The notes: generated by a model from the letters alone, not told the origin. DNA of 64,000 bases from Edaphocola flava (GCF_004118155.1 NZ_SAIQ01000002.1:186001-250000); one strand, 5' to 3'; positions 7,627 to 17,377 are shown, counted from the stretch's first letter. A program made the numbers and translations.

Positions 7627-10530
7627 TTATTCTTTTACAATTTTAGCACTGGTTATGTTGCCATTGTCATTGACAGTCACCAGGTAATTGGCTGCAGCCA
7701 GTCCGGTCAGGTCTACCTGCTCCATATTGCTTTTTATGGTCAATTCTTTAGCCATGCTGCCATTTATATTGTAAATACTGACTTTACTGTTTATCGTAGC
7801 ATTCTGGATATAAATTACATTTTTAGCTACTGTCGGGAATATCAGAGTTTCCTTCATACAGTTTACAAATGCATTTGCAACTGTACTGTAGGTAAAGCTC
7901 CTGTCATTGTCTACCAGTTTAAGTCTGTAGTACAATTTTCCTTCGGCAGATACATCTTTGAACATGTACTTGCTATTGGATCCTGTGGGTGATACAGTAC
8001 CTATTTCAGTAAAGTTTTTACCATCATTACTTCTTTCGACTCCAAACTCGCGGAATTGTATTTCGGTGTTTGAAGCCCAGCTTAGGATTGCATTACAATC
8101 TTCTACCGTGGCGCGGAAGTAGGCTAGTTCTATAGGCAATGGCTGTGTATAGGTAACAGTGTATGTAGCAGCGGTTGCATCTGGTAAATTTGCAGCATCA
8201 TAGGTGACATAAGTGAATGAAGTATTCAATGTGCCGCCCGGAGTGGAAAGAGACGGTGCGATGGATAATAATGAAGGATCATAGCTAGTGATAATACTTC
8301 CAGCAACCAATACAGAACCGTTATATTTCAGTATAAACGCTGCGGTAGGCAGGGTAACTATTTTCAGTTTTTTAGTATTCCAGTTTACCTGAACGCCTGC
8401 ATTGTCTTCCATGTCAGAGCCCTGTAAGGGTACATCACTTAAGGATACAAAGGAGTTGTATACCGGAGCTCCGCTAACATTTTTATTCCGGTTATAACTT
8501 TCCGGTAAGCGATCATATGCGAACGTGATTTGTGTAACATCAGTAGTTGTATTTACCGGTGAAACCGAGATCATCGGATTGACGGCAATGATGTTGCTTC
8601 CGGACAGGTTATTGGTGCCAGAATTGCTTCCGGTAAAGACCCAGTTGGAGGGCAAAGAACCTGCACTGTATACAGAACCATTGATCATACTATTGCTGCT
8701 GATCGCAACTTTATACTCGGCATACGAGGGTGCAAAAAGGCTGAAAGAGCCATCGGCAGCCACTGTAGTACTACCCAGAATATGATCGTCCTCAGGATCG
8801 ATAAGGTAAGCATAAATAGCAGCTCCGGAGAATGTACTGATGGTAGCACCATCTACCAGACCGTTTTCCATACCATTGGCATCGTTATAAACTCTGCCCG
8901 CTATTTTGAATGATGATTTACGCAGGAAGAAGTTGTCAAAATACGCATCATTACCGGCCACATCAGATGAAGTAACAATAAAGTAAACACCGTAGCTGCC
9001 GCTGTTATTAGCAATAAAATCGGTGAATGCCTTATTCCATCCTATGTTTACACTATCCGTAGCATTACTGGTGGTGGGTACTACCGAAATAGAACCTAAA
9101 GCAGCTGTATCTCCGGTAGATATTCTTTTTACAAAATATTTCACTACCGTAGGTTTGGCTACTGCAGCACCCTGTTGCCATTTGTTTGCAGACTTGCCAT
9201 AGAAGCCCATGGAGTAAGTATTGCCGGCATCCAGGGTAACCGTATCGGCAAATATTCTGGCATTAAGACTGCTGTCCTGAAGAGAACTACCATTGATGGC
9301 CAGGAAGCGGTCATTCCATGCGCCGCTTGTTGCGCCGGTAGATATTCTCCATCCGAAAGTGGCATTATTGAGGATACCTTTTAACTCCATATCTGTACTT
9401 CCGGATTCTAAAAATACGGTGCCTAGGAAGTCCGTAACCAGGTATTTACCTTCATCCCAAAGGAAGCCATTTGTACCATAGTTGCTTCCGCCCTGGTATC
9501 CATAATTGCTTCCTGTTGTATAACCGGTCACATTAGAATATAATTCCGGGTGTGAAGCAGTTAAAGAAAAATACTTCGCATTCGGATGGTTCAGTACAAA
9601 ATTATTTCCGGTTGAATCAGATGAACCAAATGTACCATTAAAGGCATTTGTAACAAGATTGGGGTTTTCTAATACAGGGCCATCAGTGGTTACTTTTGGG
9701 TCTAAAAAACCAAAATTAATTTCTCCCGACTGGCTATATTGATTCGCATTGATGTTAGAAAACAAGAAGCTGCCATCAGCCGTCAATGAAGGAAAGTTTA
9801 AGCCCGATTGTGGCATAGGCTCTGTTCTTGGTTGCAGGCTTCCGGATGGTGCCGCAGCCACAGCAAAGATTTCTAAGCCGTTCAGTACAGAAGCATCAAA
9901 CAGATATGAGCCGTCTTCTCCTGAGGTCGTCATGGCTACGGGTGTTGCAGTAGATAATTTTTTAATCCATACTTTAACGCCCGGAACGGCAGGCTCACTG
10001 CCGCTTTTTACATTGTTCAGATCGTAATCTTTGAACACTTTGCCACTGATATAGAAGTTGTCAAATAGTTCCAATTCGGTCACGCGCATACTAACGATAG
10101 ATAAGTTTACTATCCTGTAATAGCGATATGCGGTGTTGTTGTTGATCGCAAAAAACTTACGGGAAGCTTGCGTTTTTTCCCAGCTGTTACCGGCACGTGT
10201 ATCAAGTGTTACATAGCCTGTTGTTGCGCTGTTAGAAGCCTCAATACGCCAATTGGTGGGGAGATTAGTGTTGTTGTCCTGGTTGGTCAGGCTGTAGCCG
10301 GTAATCACCTTCGCAGTACCAAGATCGACTCGAAATGTGGCACTTGCAGAGATGCTGCCGTAGCTATCAGATGCATTGTCAAGAATGTTGGAAGCGCCGC
10401 TTCCGGAACTTAAAGAAACAGGTGTAGACACTGTGGTCACATCTGTTAATGGGGTTTGGGCTGTCAGTGCATGACTTGACAGCAGGGCACTAAGTGCCAC
10501 AACCCAGCGGAGGGTAGAATCTCTCTTCAT
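7627..10530 (-). CDS. Large multidomain secreted protein with T9SS sorting domain
   Basis: A 967-aa protein with a signal peptide ending near ALTAQ. Domains as read: a discoidin (F5/8 C)-like beta-sandwich at about 25-165; an SdrD-B/carboxypeptidase-regulatory-like module beginning YISGKVFKDYDLN near 167; a carbohydrate-binding-like region at about 270-550 that includes Gly/Asn/Tyr-rich repeats; a second CNA-B-like module starting FKIAGRVYNDANG; a fibronectin-like stretch beginning LPIELAYFRATVEDCNAILSW, typical just ahead of T9SS sorting domains; and a C-terminal type A-like sorting domain ending NYLVTVNDNGNITSAKIVKE. The domain set suggests surface exposure and carbohydrate or matrix binding. 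No catalytic motif is visible. It is a single-gene unit with its own terminator. Confidence 0.85.
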   Translation of the reverse strand: MKRDSTLRWVVALSALLSSHALTAQTPLTDVTTVSTPVSLSSGSGASNILDNASDSYGSISASATFRVDLGTAKVITGYSLTNQDNNTNLPTNWRIEASNSATTGYVTLDTRAGNSWEKTQASRKFFAINNNTAYRYYRIVNLSIVSMRVTELELFDNFYISGKVFKDYDLNNVKSGSEPAVPGVKVWIKKLSTATPVAMTTSGEDGSYLFDASVLNGLEIFAVAAAPSGSLQPRTEPMPQSGLNFPSLTADGSFLFSNINANQYSQSGEINFGFLDPKVTTDGPVLENPNLVTNAFNGTFGSSDSTGNNFVLNHPNAKYFSLTASHPELYSNVTGYTTGSNYGYQGGSNYGTNGFLWDEGKYLVTDFLGTVFLESGSTDMELKGILNNATFGWRISTGATSGAWNDRFLAINGSSLQDSSLNARIFADTVTLDAGNTYSMGFYGKSANKWQQGAAVAKPTVVKYFVKRISTGDTAALGSISVVPTTSNATDSVNIGWNKAFTDFIANNSGSYGVYFIVTSSDVAGNDAYFDNFFLRKSSFKIAGRVYNDANGMENGLVDGATISTFSGAAIYAYLIDPEDDHILGSTTVAADGSFSLFAPSYAEYKVAISSNSMINGSVYSAGSLPSNWVFTGSNSGTNNLSGSNIIAVNPMISVSPVNTTTDVTQITFAYDRLPESYNRNKNVSGAPVYNSFVSLSDVPLQGSDMEDNAGVQVNWNTKKLKIVTLPTAAFILKYNGSVLVAGSIITSYDPSLLSIAPSLSTPGGTLNTSFTYVTYDAANLPDATAATYTVTYTQPLPIELAYFRATVEDCNAILSWASNTEIQFREFGVERSNDGKNFTEIGTVSPTGSNSKYMFKDVSAEGKLYYRLKLVDNDRSFTYSTVANAFVNCMKETLIFPTVAKNVIYIQNATINSKVSIYNINGSMAKELTIKSNMEQVDLTGLAAANYLVTVNDNGNITSAKIVKE

Positions 10531-11120
10531 ATACAGTCAATTTAAAAACCGTTATTATGATCGGAATTCCCTACGATGGACCTTTTAGCGATGTCAATTC
10601 TAAAAATAGAATTCAGTTACTTTTGAAATACAGATTATTATAAAAAGGCCACTTAGCTCAAAGTATTTTTTATAGAATCATGTAATAGTGACAGGGTGGG
10701 AATTACAATCATCAACACCTAATGAATATTGAATTATGAGAACATATTTCTGTAACTCAAAAATGATGTTGTTCGTGATATTGAGAAAGTCTTTTATCCA
10801 GCTCAAAGAATAATGATCTTATTCATTATCACGGTTTTCCTTTTTGCTTTTTTCATTCCATACGCTTTGCATTTTTTGCTGTACAAAAGTAAATGCATTT
10901 CTTTTTATAAAAATAATTTTTGTTTAATATGTTTTGCTTACATTGATAATATTGTAGATATATTATTTCTTTTTTGTGTGATAAGTGTTGCAGTCGGGGA
11001 GCGGATAAAAGGTCACTATAAATAGAGTTCTTCTTTTGTTATTAGTAAGTGTTGAGATGTATGGAGGTTTACAGATCTTTAGTTAATTACAAAGGCTAGG
11101 TATAATAGTAAAATCAAATT
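10531..11120. other. AT-rich intergenic region, no supported gene
   Basis: About 590 bases lie between the T9SS cargo gene and the glyS terminator. I see no convincing gene. A frame at 10813-11025 encodes an extremely hydrophobic, Phe/Ile-rich peptide in AT-rich sequence without family likeness. One TAnnTTTG match on the plus strand (TACTTTTG, 10618-10625) has no gene to serve. Confidence 0.5.
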
Positions 11121-11152
11121 AAAAGAGCTATGGCCTGCGCCATAGCTCTTTT
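11121..11152 (-). terminator. Terminator of glyS
   Basis: A perfect hairpin with arms AAAAGAGCTATGGC and GCCATAGCTCTTTT and a 4-base loop lies 26 bases downstream of the glyS stop and ends in a T tract on the minus strand. Confidence 0.88.
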
Positions 11153-11177
11153 AATAAATATAAATTTGATCGCTGTC

Positions 11178-12623
11178 TTACAGAGATTTTAATACCAGGT
11201 CTTTTACCGCGCTGATATGAATGCGCTCCTGCACCATAGTATCGCGATAACGGATGGTTACGGTCTGGTCTTCTTTGGTCTGGTGGTCAATGGTTACACA
11301 GAAAGGAGTACCGATGGCATCCATTCTTCTGTAACGTTTACCGATTGCATCTTTCTCTTCGTAGAAGCATTTGAAATGCGGGCGACACTCATCCAGTAAA
11401 GCTTTTGCAACTTCCGGCAGGCCATCTTTTTTCATTAATGGTAATATCGCCAGTTTCACAGGAGCCAGTTTCGGGATGAACTTCAGTACCACACGGCTGT
11501 CTTGTTTCTCTTCCGTACTCAGGTCCTCTTCGGTATATGCTTCGCTCATTAACATCAACACCGTTCTGTCGAGACCTATAGACGTTTCTACAACATACGG
11601 AATGTAGTTGCCATAAGCCTTTCCGGTTTCAGGATCGATATCAGCATCAAAATATTGTAATTTCTTTTTGCTCAGTTCCTGGTGATTTTTCAGATCGAAA
11701 TCAGTACGACTGTGTATCCCTTCCAGCTCCTTAAAGCCCATAGGGTATTCGTACTCGATATCGCAGGCTGCATCTGCATAGTGCGCCAGTTTTATATGAT
11801 CATGGAAACGGTATTTAGCTGGATCAATACCCAGGGTACTGTGCCATTTCATGCGCTCTGTTTTCCAGTATTCGTACCACTCTTTCTGAGAGCCCGGACG
11901 TACGAAGAACTGCATTTCCATTTGTTCGAATTCGCGCATACGGAAGATGAAGCCACGCGCTACAATTTCGTTACGGAATGCTTTACCTACCTGTGCAATA
12001 CCGAACGGTATTTTCATACGACCGGTCTTCTGTACATTCAGGAAGTTTACGAAAATACCCTGTGCCGTTTCTGGTCTCAGGTAGATCTTACTGGCTTCGT
12101 CTGCAACAGAACCAACCTCTGTAGAGAACATCAGGTTAAACTGACGAACGTCAGTCCAGTTAACGGTTTTGCTGATCGGGCAAGCAATTTTATTTGTTTC
12201 GATCAATGTTTTTAAACCCACGAAATCATCAGCCGCAATATGCTTTTCCATTGCTGCGATCAATGCTTCGCCGTCTTCTTTAGACAGGGTTTCTGCATAT
12301 CCTTCGATCAGGTGATCTACACGGTAGCGCTTCTTACTGTCTTTATTATCAATCATCGGATCGCTGAAGTTATCTACGTGTCCGCTTGCTTTCCATACTG
12401 TCGGATGCATGAAGATTGCGGCATCAATACCGACAATGTTCTGCTCGTTCATCTGGGTCATCCATTTCCACCAGTACTCGCGTACGTTTCTTTTCAATTC
12501 CACGCCCCACTGACCATAATCATATACTGCTCCCATACCATCATAAATCTCGCTGGAAGGGAAGACAAAACCATATTCTTTTGCATGGGCAATTATTGCC
12601 TGTAAAGTATTTTCATTCGCCAT
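11178..12623 (-). CDS. glyS: Glycyl-tRNA synthetase, single-chain class II type
   Basis: A 481-aa protein of the homodimeric bacterial/eukaryotic-type glycine-tRNA ligase, which charges tRNA-Gly in the cytoplasm. Visible family features: N-terminal GFVFPSSEIYDGMGAVYDYG; the VWKASGHVDNFSDPM block; motif 2 (AFRNEIVARGFIFRMREFEQ) with the class II arginine; motif 3-like ETSIGLDRTVLMLM; and an anticodon-binding domain from about 370, ending at VLKSL. I place the start at the ATG at 12623 (MANENTLQ). An in-frame TTG at 12632 lies inside the promoter's -7 element, which rules it out. The mRNA would then be nearly leaderless. Confidence 0.96.
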   Translation of the reverse strand: MANENTLQAIIAHAKEYGFVFPSSEIYDGMGAVYDYGQWGVELKRNVREYWWKWMTQMNEQNIVGIDAAIFMHPTVWKASGHVDNFSDPMIDNKDSKKRYRVDHLIEGYAETLSKEDGEALIAAMEKHIAADDFVGLKTLIETNKIACPISKTVNWTDVRQFNLMFSTEVGSVADEASKIYLRPETAQGIFVNFLNVQKTGRMKIPFGIAQVGKAFRNEIVARGFIFRMREFEQMEMQFFVRPGSQKEWYEYWKTERMKWHSTLGIDPAKYRFHDHIKLAHYADAACDIEYEYPMGFKELEGIHSRTDFDLKNHQELSKKKLQYFDADIDPETGKAYGNYIPYVVETSIGLDRTVLMLMSEAYTEEDLSTEEKQDSRVVLKFIPKLAPVKLAILPLMKKDGLPEVAKALLDECRPHFKCFYEEKDAIGKRYRRMDAIGTPFCVTIDHQTKEDQTVTIRYRDTMVQERIHISAVKDLVLKSL

Positions 12624-12629
12624 AGGCTG

Positions 12630-12637
12630 CAAAGATA
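12630..12637 (-). promoter_or_regulatory. -7 promoter element of glyS, almost touching the start codon
   Basis: TATCTTTG on the minus strand matches TAnnTTTG exactly. Only 6 bases separate it from the ATG at 12623, so transcription would begin at or next to the start codon. Confidence 0.75.
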
Positions 12638-13026
12638 ACCGTTTCTGGAATATTTAGACAAATTGAGTATCTGCTTAAAGGAAGCAAAGTCTGGCAGTAT
12701 GATTTAAGTATCTTATATCAATTGATACCTTTTGCTTTGATGCAAAAAGAAGGTACCGCCAAAAAATTAAGGCTGTATCCATCCCTGGCTAAAAATCAAG
12801 TTGTTGATCGGTCGCAAACCAGACTCACTTCGTTCGGACAAAAGGACGAATAAAATAGTTGACTATATGCGGATAGTTAGCAGATATTAAAGCGACATAT
12901 ACTAGTATAGCATTAGGGACAAAAAAAGGGCAATTTATTCTTGTAATGAGAATTGATTTCCGAAAAATGGAATATATATAAATATTATGTTATTGTAAAT
13001 ATTTGATTTTCAATTATTTTTTGTTT

Positions 13027-13042
13027 TGGCACACTATTGGCA
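13027..13042 (+). promoter_or_regulatory. Sigma-54-like -24/-12 element upstream of the A1-B1-C1 operon
   Basis: TGGCAC at 13027-13032 is followed after 5 bases by TGGCA. Against consensus TGGCAC-N5-TTGCW the spacing is exact and there is one mismatch (TGGC for TTGC). It lies about 345 bases before the first gene. A chance match is possible because no rpoN or activator gene is in view. Confidence 0.3.
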
Positions 13043-13214
13043 TATAACTTATTGTAATCGGTAATAAAGTTTACTGATTTAATATAGGGTTTATTATAGT
13101 ATAAGGTAATTTTTAGGTATTCTTCTTTACAGAATCAGATTGAACAATTTTGCCATTAACGACTTATTAAGAAAAAAAATATTAAAAAAGCTTTCATATT
13201 AATTTCTCTATGTT

Positions 13215-13222
13215 TAGTTTTG
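13215..13222 (+). promoter_or_regulatory. -7 promoter element for the A1-B1-C1 operon
   Basis: TAGTTTTG matches TAnnTTTG, 165 bases upstream of the A1 start at 13388. This would leave an unusually long 5' leader of about 160 bases compared with other genes here. Confidence 0.5.
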
Positions 13223-13387
13223 TGTCCGAAGAGTTTACTAATTTCCTTTCAATACCTACCTACCCTTAGAAAGAAAGAGTATTCAAGATTTAAAATAGCT
13301 AACCGGAACTGGTACATACTGTATATGCTTTAGTATATACGGATATGACTCATCTTTCATGATGTTCGGAAGGCAGCTGTAGCAAAA

Positions 13388-15076
13388 ATGAAGAGCATAT
13401 TTGCGATACTAACCACGTTAGTGTTGTTACTGTATGCGCATGTAAGTAAAGCACAATGTACTGGCACCACTAGTCAGGGCACGGCTGGATATATATGCGT
13501 GGGTAACACCCTTTCTCTCGGTTCCGTCCCCGGCAATAATTATTACCTGGTGAACGTAATTGGAGGGCTCACTTATAGTGTCACCTCCACACGTAACACG
13601 GGTATTACTGCAAGGACAGCCGACGGAAGTTCCGTTATTAATTTCAGTACTTCCAGTTCCCTTACTTTTACCCCAACTTATTCCGGCCAAGCCAGAATTG
13701 TCAATTGTTCGTCTCAAAGTGCGACCATGACGATCAGCGTGAGCGGTGGATCTAATTCTGTTGATGCCCAGACCAATGCAGGTACTAATGCATGGGTTGA
13801 ACATTTTTACAAACGCCTTGATGCAACTGCCGGAGCGCCTAGCGATGCTAATGCATTTGGCCGTTACCTGGGTACTTCTCTTTCAGGCCAGACCGAAACG
13901 TTCTCTTCCACATTTGGTGGTGGTGATGATGTTACCTGTAACCCGGTATATTCTCAGAGCACACAACGCTCAACCTACCTCAATTCTTACTTTGCTGTTC
14001 GCTATAGAATGAATTCTACTAAAGCGAAAGGCGTATATCTGGCCGATATGGCGGCTGATGATGGTGTACGCTTAACAGTTGACGGAACACTGGTGTTCAA
14101 TCGCTGGCAAGAACAGGGTGTTACCAGTTATACAAAAGAAATTTTCGCGCTTACAGGCACCAGCAGTTTACTGCTGGAGTACTATGAATCGGGAGGAGCA
14201 AACGAGTTGTCCTTTACAAACTTCAGCCGCGTTTCCAATACCATTAGTACTGCAGATCAGACCATTTGTTTTGGTGGCAGTATTACAGCCTTATCTGCCA
14301 CAAATACACTTACTGCAGCACCGATTTCCAGTGATGCACGTTTTACCATTACCTACCAGTGGCAGCAGTCGACCGATAATGTAAACTTTACCAACATTTC
14401 CGGAGCTACCAGCCAGAACTATACACCCACTGTTACTGCAGCTGGTGTATACTATTTCCGTCGTATTGCGAATGTAAGCCGTACCAATGATGGTATGCCC
14501 AGTGCTTTCAACTTACCGGATGAGAGCAATTCTGTAAAAGTTACGATTATGGCTACCCCGGTAGTGACAATTACAGGCGGTACATCAGTATGTCAGAATG
14601 CAACAGCACCCAACCTGACCTTTACCAATCCGCAAACTACAGCTATCACTGTAATTTATAAAATAAACGGTGGTACTAACCAGACCGTAAATATTCCGGC
14701 CAGCAGTAGTACAAATGTTTCTGTAGCAACGGGTACTGCCGGTACCTTTAGCTATGTTGCCAACAGCGTAGCTTATCAAACAGCTCCTAACTGTACCAAT
14801 ACCGGTATCAGTGCGTCGGCTTCTGTAATTGTGCGGCCTTTACCCAACGGTACACTGTCATCTGGTGCTTCACCAGTCTGTCAGGGTACACAAGTACAGC
14901 TGCGCTTCACATCCAGTGCTGGTACAGGCCCGTTCAGCCTGGTTATTAACGGAACAACCTATAACAGTATTACCAGCGGTACATTATTTAATGTGACGCC
15001 AAATATAAATAGTACGACAACATTTAACCTGACCAAAATAACAGATGCCAATACCTGCGTTCTGCAGAATCCATAA
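13388..15076 (+). CDS. Secreted protein A1: PA14-like domain plus Ig-like domains, truncated last domain
   Basis: A 562-aa exported protein with signal peptide MKSIFAILTTLVLLLYAHVSKA. After an N-terminal beta-rich part (about 24-125), residues about 130-285 resemble a PA14 domain (KGVYLADMAADDGVRLTVDG, then a strand region ending LSFTNFSR), a fold often used for carbohydrate or surface binding. Two Ig-like domains follow (about 290-390 and 395-480). The last domain (about 485-562) stops abruptly after NLTKITDANTCVLQNP, where comparable Ig/SprB-like repeats continue with one more strand. There is no T9SS sorting domain. It is the first gene of the first A-B-C cassette, with B1 49 bases downstream. 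The final 75 residues closely match those of A2. The function is unknown; a tip adhesin is my inference. Confidence 0.85.
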   Translation: MKSIFAILTTLVLLLYAHVSKAQCTGTTSQGTAGYICVGNTLSLGSVPGNNYYLVNVIGGLTYSVTSTRNTGITARTADGSSVINFSTSSSLTFTPTYSGQARIVNCSSQSATMTISVSGGSNSVDAQTNAGTNAWVEHFYKRLDATAGAPSDANAFGRYLGTSLSGQTETFSSTFGGGDDVTCNPVYSQSTQRSTYLNSYFAVRYRMNSTKAKGVYLADMAADDGVRLTVDGTLVFNRWQEQGVTSYTKEIFALTGTSSLLLEYYESGGANELSFTNFSRVSNTISTADQTICFGGSITALSATNTLTAAPISSDARFTITYQWQQSTDNVNFTNISGATSQNYTPTVTAAGVYYFRRIANVSRTNDGMPSAFNLPDESNSVKVTIMATPVVTITGGTSVCQNATAPNLTFTNPQTTAITVIYKINGGTNQTVNIPASSSTNVSVATGTAGTFSYVANSVAYQTAPNCTNTGISASASVIVRPLPNGTLSSGASPVCQGTQVQLRFTSSAGTGPFSLVINGTTYNSITSGTLFNVTPNINSTTTFNLTKITDANTCVLQNP

Positions 15077-15125
15077 GCCTAAAAACTATATAAACAATAA
15101 TCCATTAAAATTAAAAATGCAAAAG

Positions 15126-16388
15126 ATGAGTAAAATTAATTACACCCGACGTTTTTTCAGCCTGCTACTGGCAATGGTTTCAGGCCTGGTGCTGGTCAAT
15201 GTGACCCAAAGCGCCGCGCAGATCAGCAGTACCTCAGTAACGGTACATGACTCTTCTTCTACCACCTTACCATCGGCAGCTTCAGCTTCGGCAAGCCCTG
15301 CCAGCTTCTGTACCGGTAGTGGTACAACTTTAAGCATCAGCGGCGGTCGCCTGGGTTCAGGTACTCCGGCATCTCAATGGGTATGGTATGCTGATGCTTG
15401 TCCTACAGCAACTGCCACACCAGTTGGTACCGGCGCATCTATCAACGTGTCTCCTACTAACCCGGGTACACAGCCAATCACAAAAACTTATTATGTACGT
15501 GCAGAAGGAGGCTTCTGTAACTACACTACCAAATGTGTACCGGTAACCGTAACCATCAACCCTACTCCGGCAGTTACCGCACCTGCAAACCAGGTATACT
15601 GTGCTAATGCTACAGCTGCTGCTATCGTGCTGAACGGTACTCCAACCGGCGTTACTTATGCGATCAGTGGTGGTGCAAGTGTTGGCCTGGCTAATGCTAC
15701 CGGTCTGACTCAGATCCCTTCATTTACCGCAATCAATGCTACATCAGCACCGGTAACGGCAACGATCAGCATTACACCATCTGCGAATGGTTGTACTGGT
15801 ACTGCGGTAACCTATACTATTACGGTTAACCCAACTGCTGCTATGGTAGCTACCAGCGACATCACCAAGTGTAATGGTAATACCGTTCCTGCTATTGCAT
15901 TCAGCAGCCCGACTACCGGTGGTACTGTAACATACTCATGGACTAATGATAACCCATCTGTAGGTATTGCTGCAAGTGGTACAACAAGTTCTATCCCATC
16001 ATTCACTGCGACTAATGCAGCATGTACCGATGCGGTAGCGAACATTGTAGTTACTCCAATCTATACCAACGGCGGACAAACATGTAACGGTACTCCGGAT
16101 ACATTTGTAGTAAGAGTACGTCCTACGCCGAACGCAACACTGGCCGCGGTTAGCGCCGAGCTGTGTCAGGGTACTGCAGTACAGGTTACTTATACAGCTA
16201 CTTGTGGAACAGCACCGTTCAATGTAGAGATCAGACAAGATGGTACTACTCCATTCCAAACCTATAATGGTGTAACCAGTGGTTCTAATATCACCATCAC
16301 ACCAACCCCAACCAGCCAGGGTGCTCATACATATGATCTGATGAAGATCACTGATGCGAACGGCTGTACTAACCCTGTAACCCCATAA
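15126..16388 (+). CDS. Secreted protein B1: Ig-like repeat protein, no sorting domain
   Basis: A 420-aa exported protein with a signal peptide ending VNVTQSAAQ. I start it at the ATG at 15126 rather than in-frame alternatives at 15117 or 15045, because this gives exactly the same length and N-terminus as its paralogue B2. The mature protein begins with an alternating strand (ISSTSVTV) and a Ser/Ala/Thr-rich linker, then about four Ig-like domains with paired cysteines, for example FCTGSGTTLSISGGRLGSG and CNGNTVPAIAF. It ends inside a domain at ITDANGCTNPVTP without the expected last strand and without a T9SS domain. The composition is strongly Thr/Ala/Pro-rich. It sits between A1 and C1, 29 bases before C1. 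I recognise no named family beyond the fold. Confidence 0.85.
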   Translation: MSKINYTRRFFSLLLAMVSGLVLVNVTQSAAQISSTSVTVHDSSSTTLPSAASASASPASFCTGSGTTLSISGGRLGSGTPASQWVWYADACPTATATPVGTGASINVSPTNPGTQPITKTYYVRAEGGFCNYTTKCVPVTVTINPTPAVTAPANQVYCANATAAAIVLNGTPTGVTYAISGGASVGLANATGLTQIPSFTAINATSAPVTATISITPSANGCTGTAVTYTITVNPTAAMVATSDITKCNGNTVPAIAFSSPTTGGTVTYSWTNDNPSVGIAASGTTSSIPSFTATNAACTDAVANIVVTPIYTNGGQTCNGTPDTFVVRVRPTPNATLAAVSAELCQGTAVQVTYTATCGTAPFNVEIRQDGTTPFQTYNGVTSGSNITITPTPTSQGAHTYDLMKITDANGCTNPVTP

Positions 16389-16417
16389 TGAGGTTATAGT
16401 TCTTGACAGAGAACAAC

Positions 16418-17350
16418 ATGAAACAGATAATCAAACATATAGTCCCATATTTAATCGGCCTGTTATGGACCGGAGTGATCTGCACTCCGGTTCCCGGCAG
16501 GGCTCAGATATCGACTGCGAGTGTGCTGGTGCTGAATACCCCGGTAATAGATTCTATTACATATAAGTGTTATGGCGGTATACCCATTCAGGTGTATGTC
16601 TCTAATCAGATAAAGCCTTGTGTATATTCGATCGTCAGTACGATACCGGCGCAGCCGAGTTTTGCTCCACTGGCGGTCAATAATACTGGTACATTCTATA
16701 ATGTAACGGGAATTACCGATGCAGTCTTCAGGGTACATAACGGATCGTGTTATACAGATCAGGCCATACATTTTGACTGTAATGGTATGCCACTTCCGGT
16801 TATCCTGCAGGATTTCAGTGCCAGACTGTATAAAAACAGCCAGGCATTACTGAACTGGGAGGTAACACAGGAAAGAGGAATCATCCGTTATGAAGTAGAA
16901 GAATCTACAGATGGCAGGACCTTTACTTACCTGGGTAGCGTAACAGCCAGCGGCAGCGAGCATTATGAATATACCGATGAAAGCCTGCAACAAGGTTATA
17001 ATTTTTACAGATTGCGTATTATAGATCAGGACGGAAGTGTGCAGTACAGTGCAGTGCGTTTTGTAATCTATAGCCGCGACAGAGCCATGGTATGGTATCC
17101 TAATCCGACCAATCATTACCTGTACCTCGAATTCTATAATGAAGATGGTGCGGAAAATCTCTCTGTAAAAGTATATAACAGTATAGCTGGTACACAATGG
17201 GTAGACCAGAAGTATAAATTGTCAAAAGGGCTGAATAAACTGGCGATAGATGTAAGTTTATTATCCGATGGGTCTTATTTCCTGATGTATGGTTATGAAG
17301 GTAGCCGTCAGCAGGCAGGCAGCATCAAGTTTCAGAAAGTGAGTCAATAA
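16418..17350 (+). CDS. Secreted protein C1: T9SS cargo with C-terminal sorting domain
   Basis: A 310-aa exported protein. The ATG at 16418 gives a clean signal peptide ending PVPGRAQ and exactly the same length as C2; an in-frame TTG at 16403 is disfavoured. The mature N-terminus has the alternating strand ISTASVLVL, then an Ig-like domain (about 40-130) with cysteines at KCYGG, KPCVY, GSCYTD and HFDCNG. This domain keeps the final strand that A and B lack. Next comes the fibronectin-like LPVILQDFSARL...LLNWEV segment, and then a type A-like T9SS sorting domain beginning VWYPNPTNHYLYLEF and ending IKFQKVSQ. As the only T9SS-tagged member, it probably anchors the cassette's product at the outer membrane. 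Confidence 0.87.
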   Translation: MKQIIKHIVPYLIGLLWTGVICTPVPGRAQISTASVLVLNTPVIDSITYKCYGGIPIQVYVSNQIKPCVYSIVSTIPAQPSFAPLAVNNTGTFYNVTGITDAVFRVHNGSCYTDQAIHFDCNGMPLPVILQDFSARLYKNSQALLNWEVTQERGIIRYEVEESTDGRTFTYLGSVTASGSEHYEYTDESLQQGYNFYRLRIIDQDGSVQYSAVRFVIYSRDRAMVWYPNPTNHYLYLEFYNEDGAENLSVKVYNSIAGTQWVDQKYKLSKGLNKLAIDVSLLSDGSYFLMYGYEGSRQQAGSIKFQKVSQ

Positions 17351-17377
17351 ATCTTTTTGCATTTTTCTATATAACAG

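Larger units (their letters stand above)
12638..13387. other. 750-bp intergenic region with repeat-like segment and promoters
   Basis: No gene is supported. About 12735-12850 holds a GC-richer block (CCTTTTGCTTTGATGCAAAA onward, to TTCGTTCGGACAAAAGG) that differs in composition from its surroundings and resembles interspersed intergenic repeats I associate with this bacterial group. The rest is AT-rich and carries two candidate promoters for the downstream secreted-protein operon, listed separately. Confidence 0.5.

Noticed and set aside
10813-11025. A 70-codon hydrophobic frame in the intergenic region after the T9SS cargo gene.
   Set aside because: Phe/Ile-rich translation of AT-rich DNA, no signal or family likeness.
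15045-15125. Longer N-terminus for B1 from 15045 or 15117.
   Set aside because: The B2 paralogue begins at the equivalent of 15126; the extra residues lack a signal peptide and overlap the A1 end.
13388-17350. A1, B1 and C1 as fragments of one large gene broken by stop codons.
   Set aside because: Each has its own signal peptide, they are in different frames with 29-49 base gaps, and the same three-gene split is repeated in the second copy with identical lengths for B and C.
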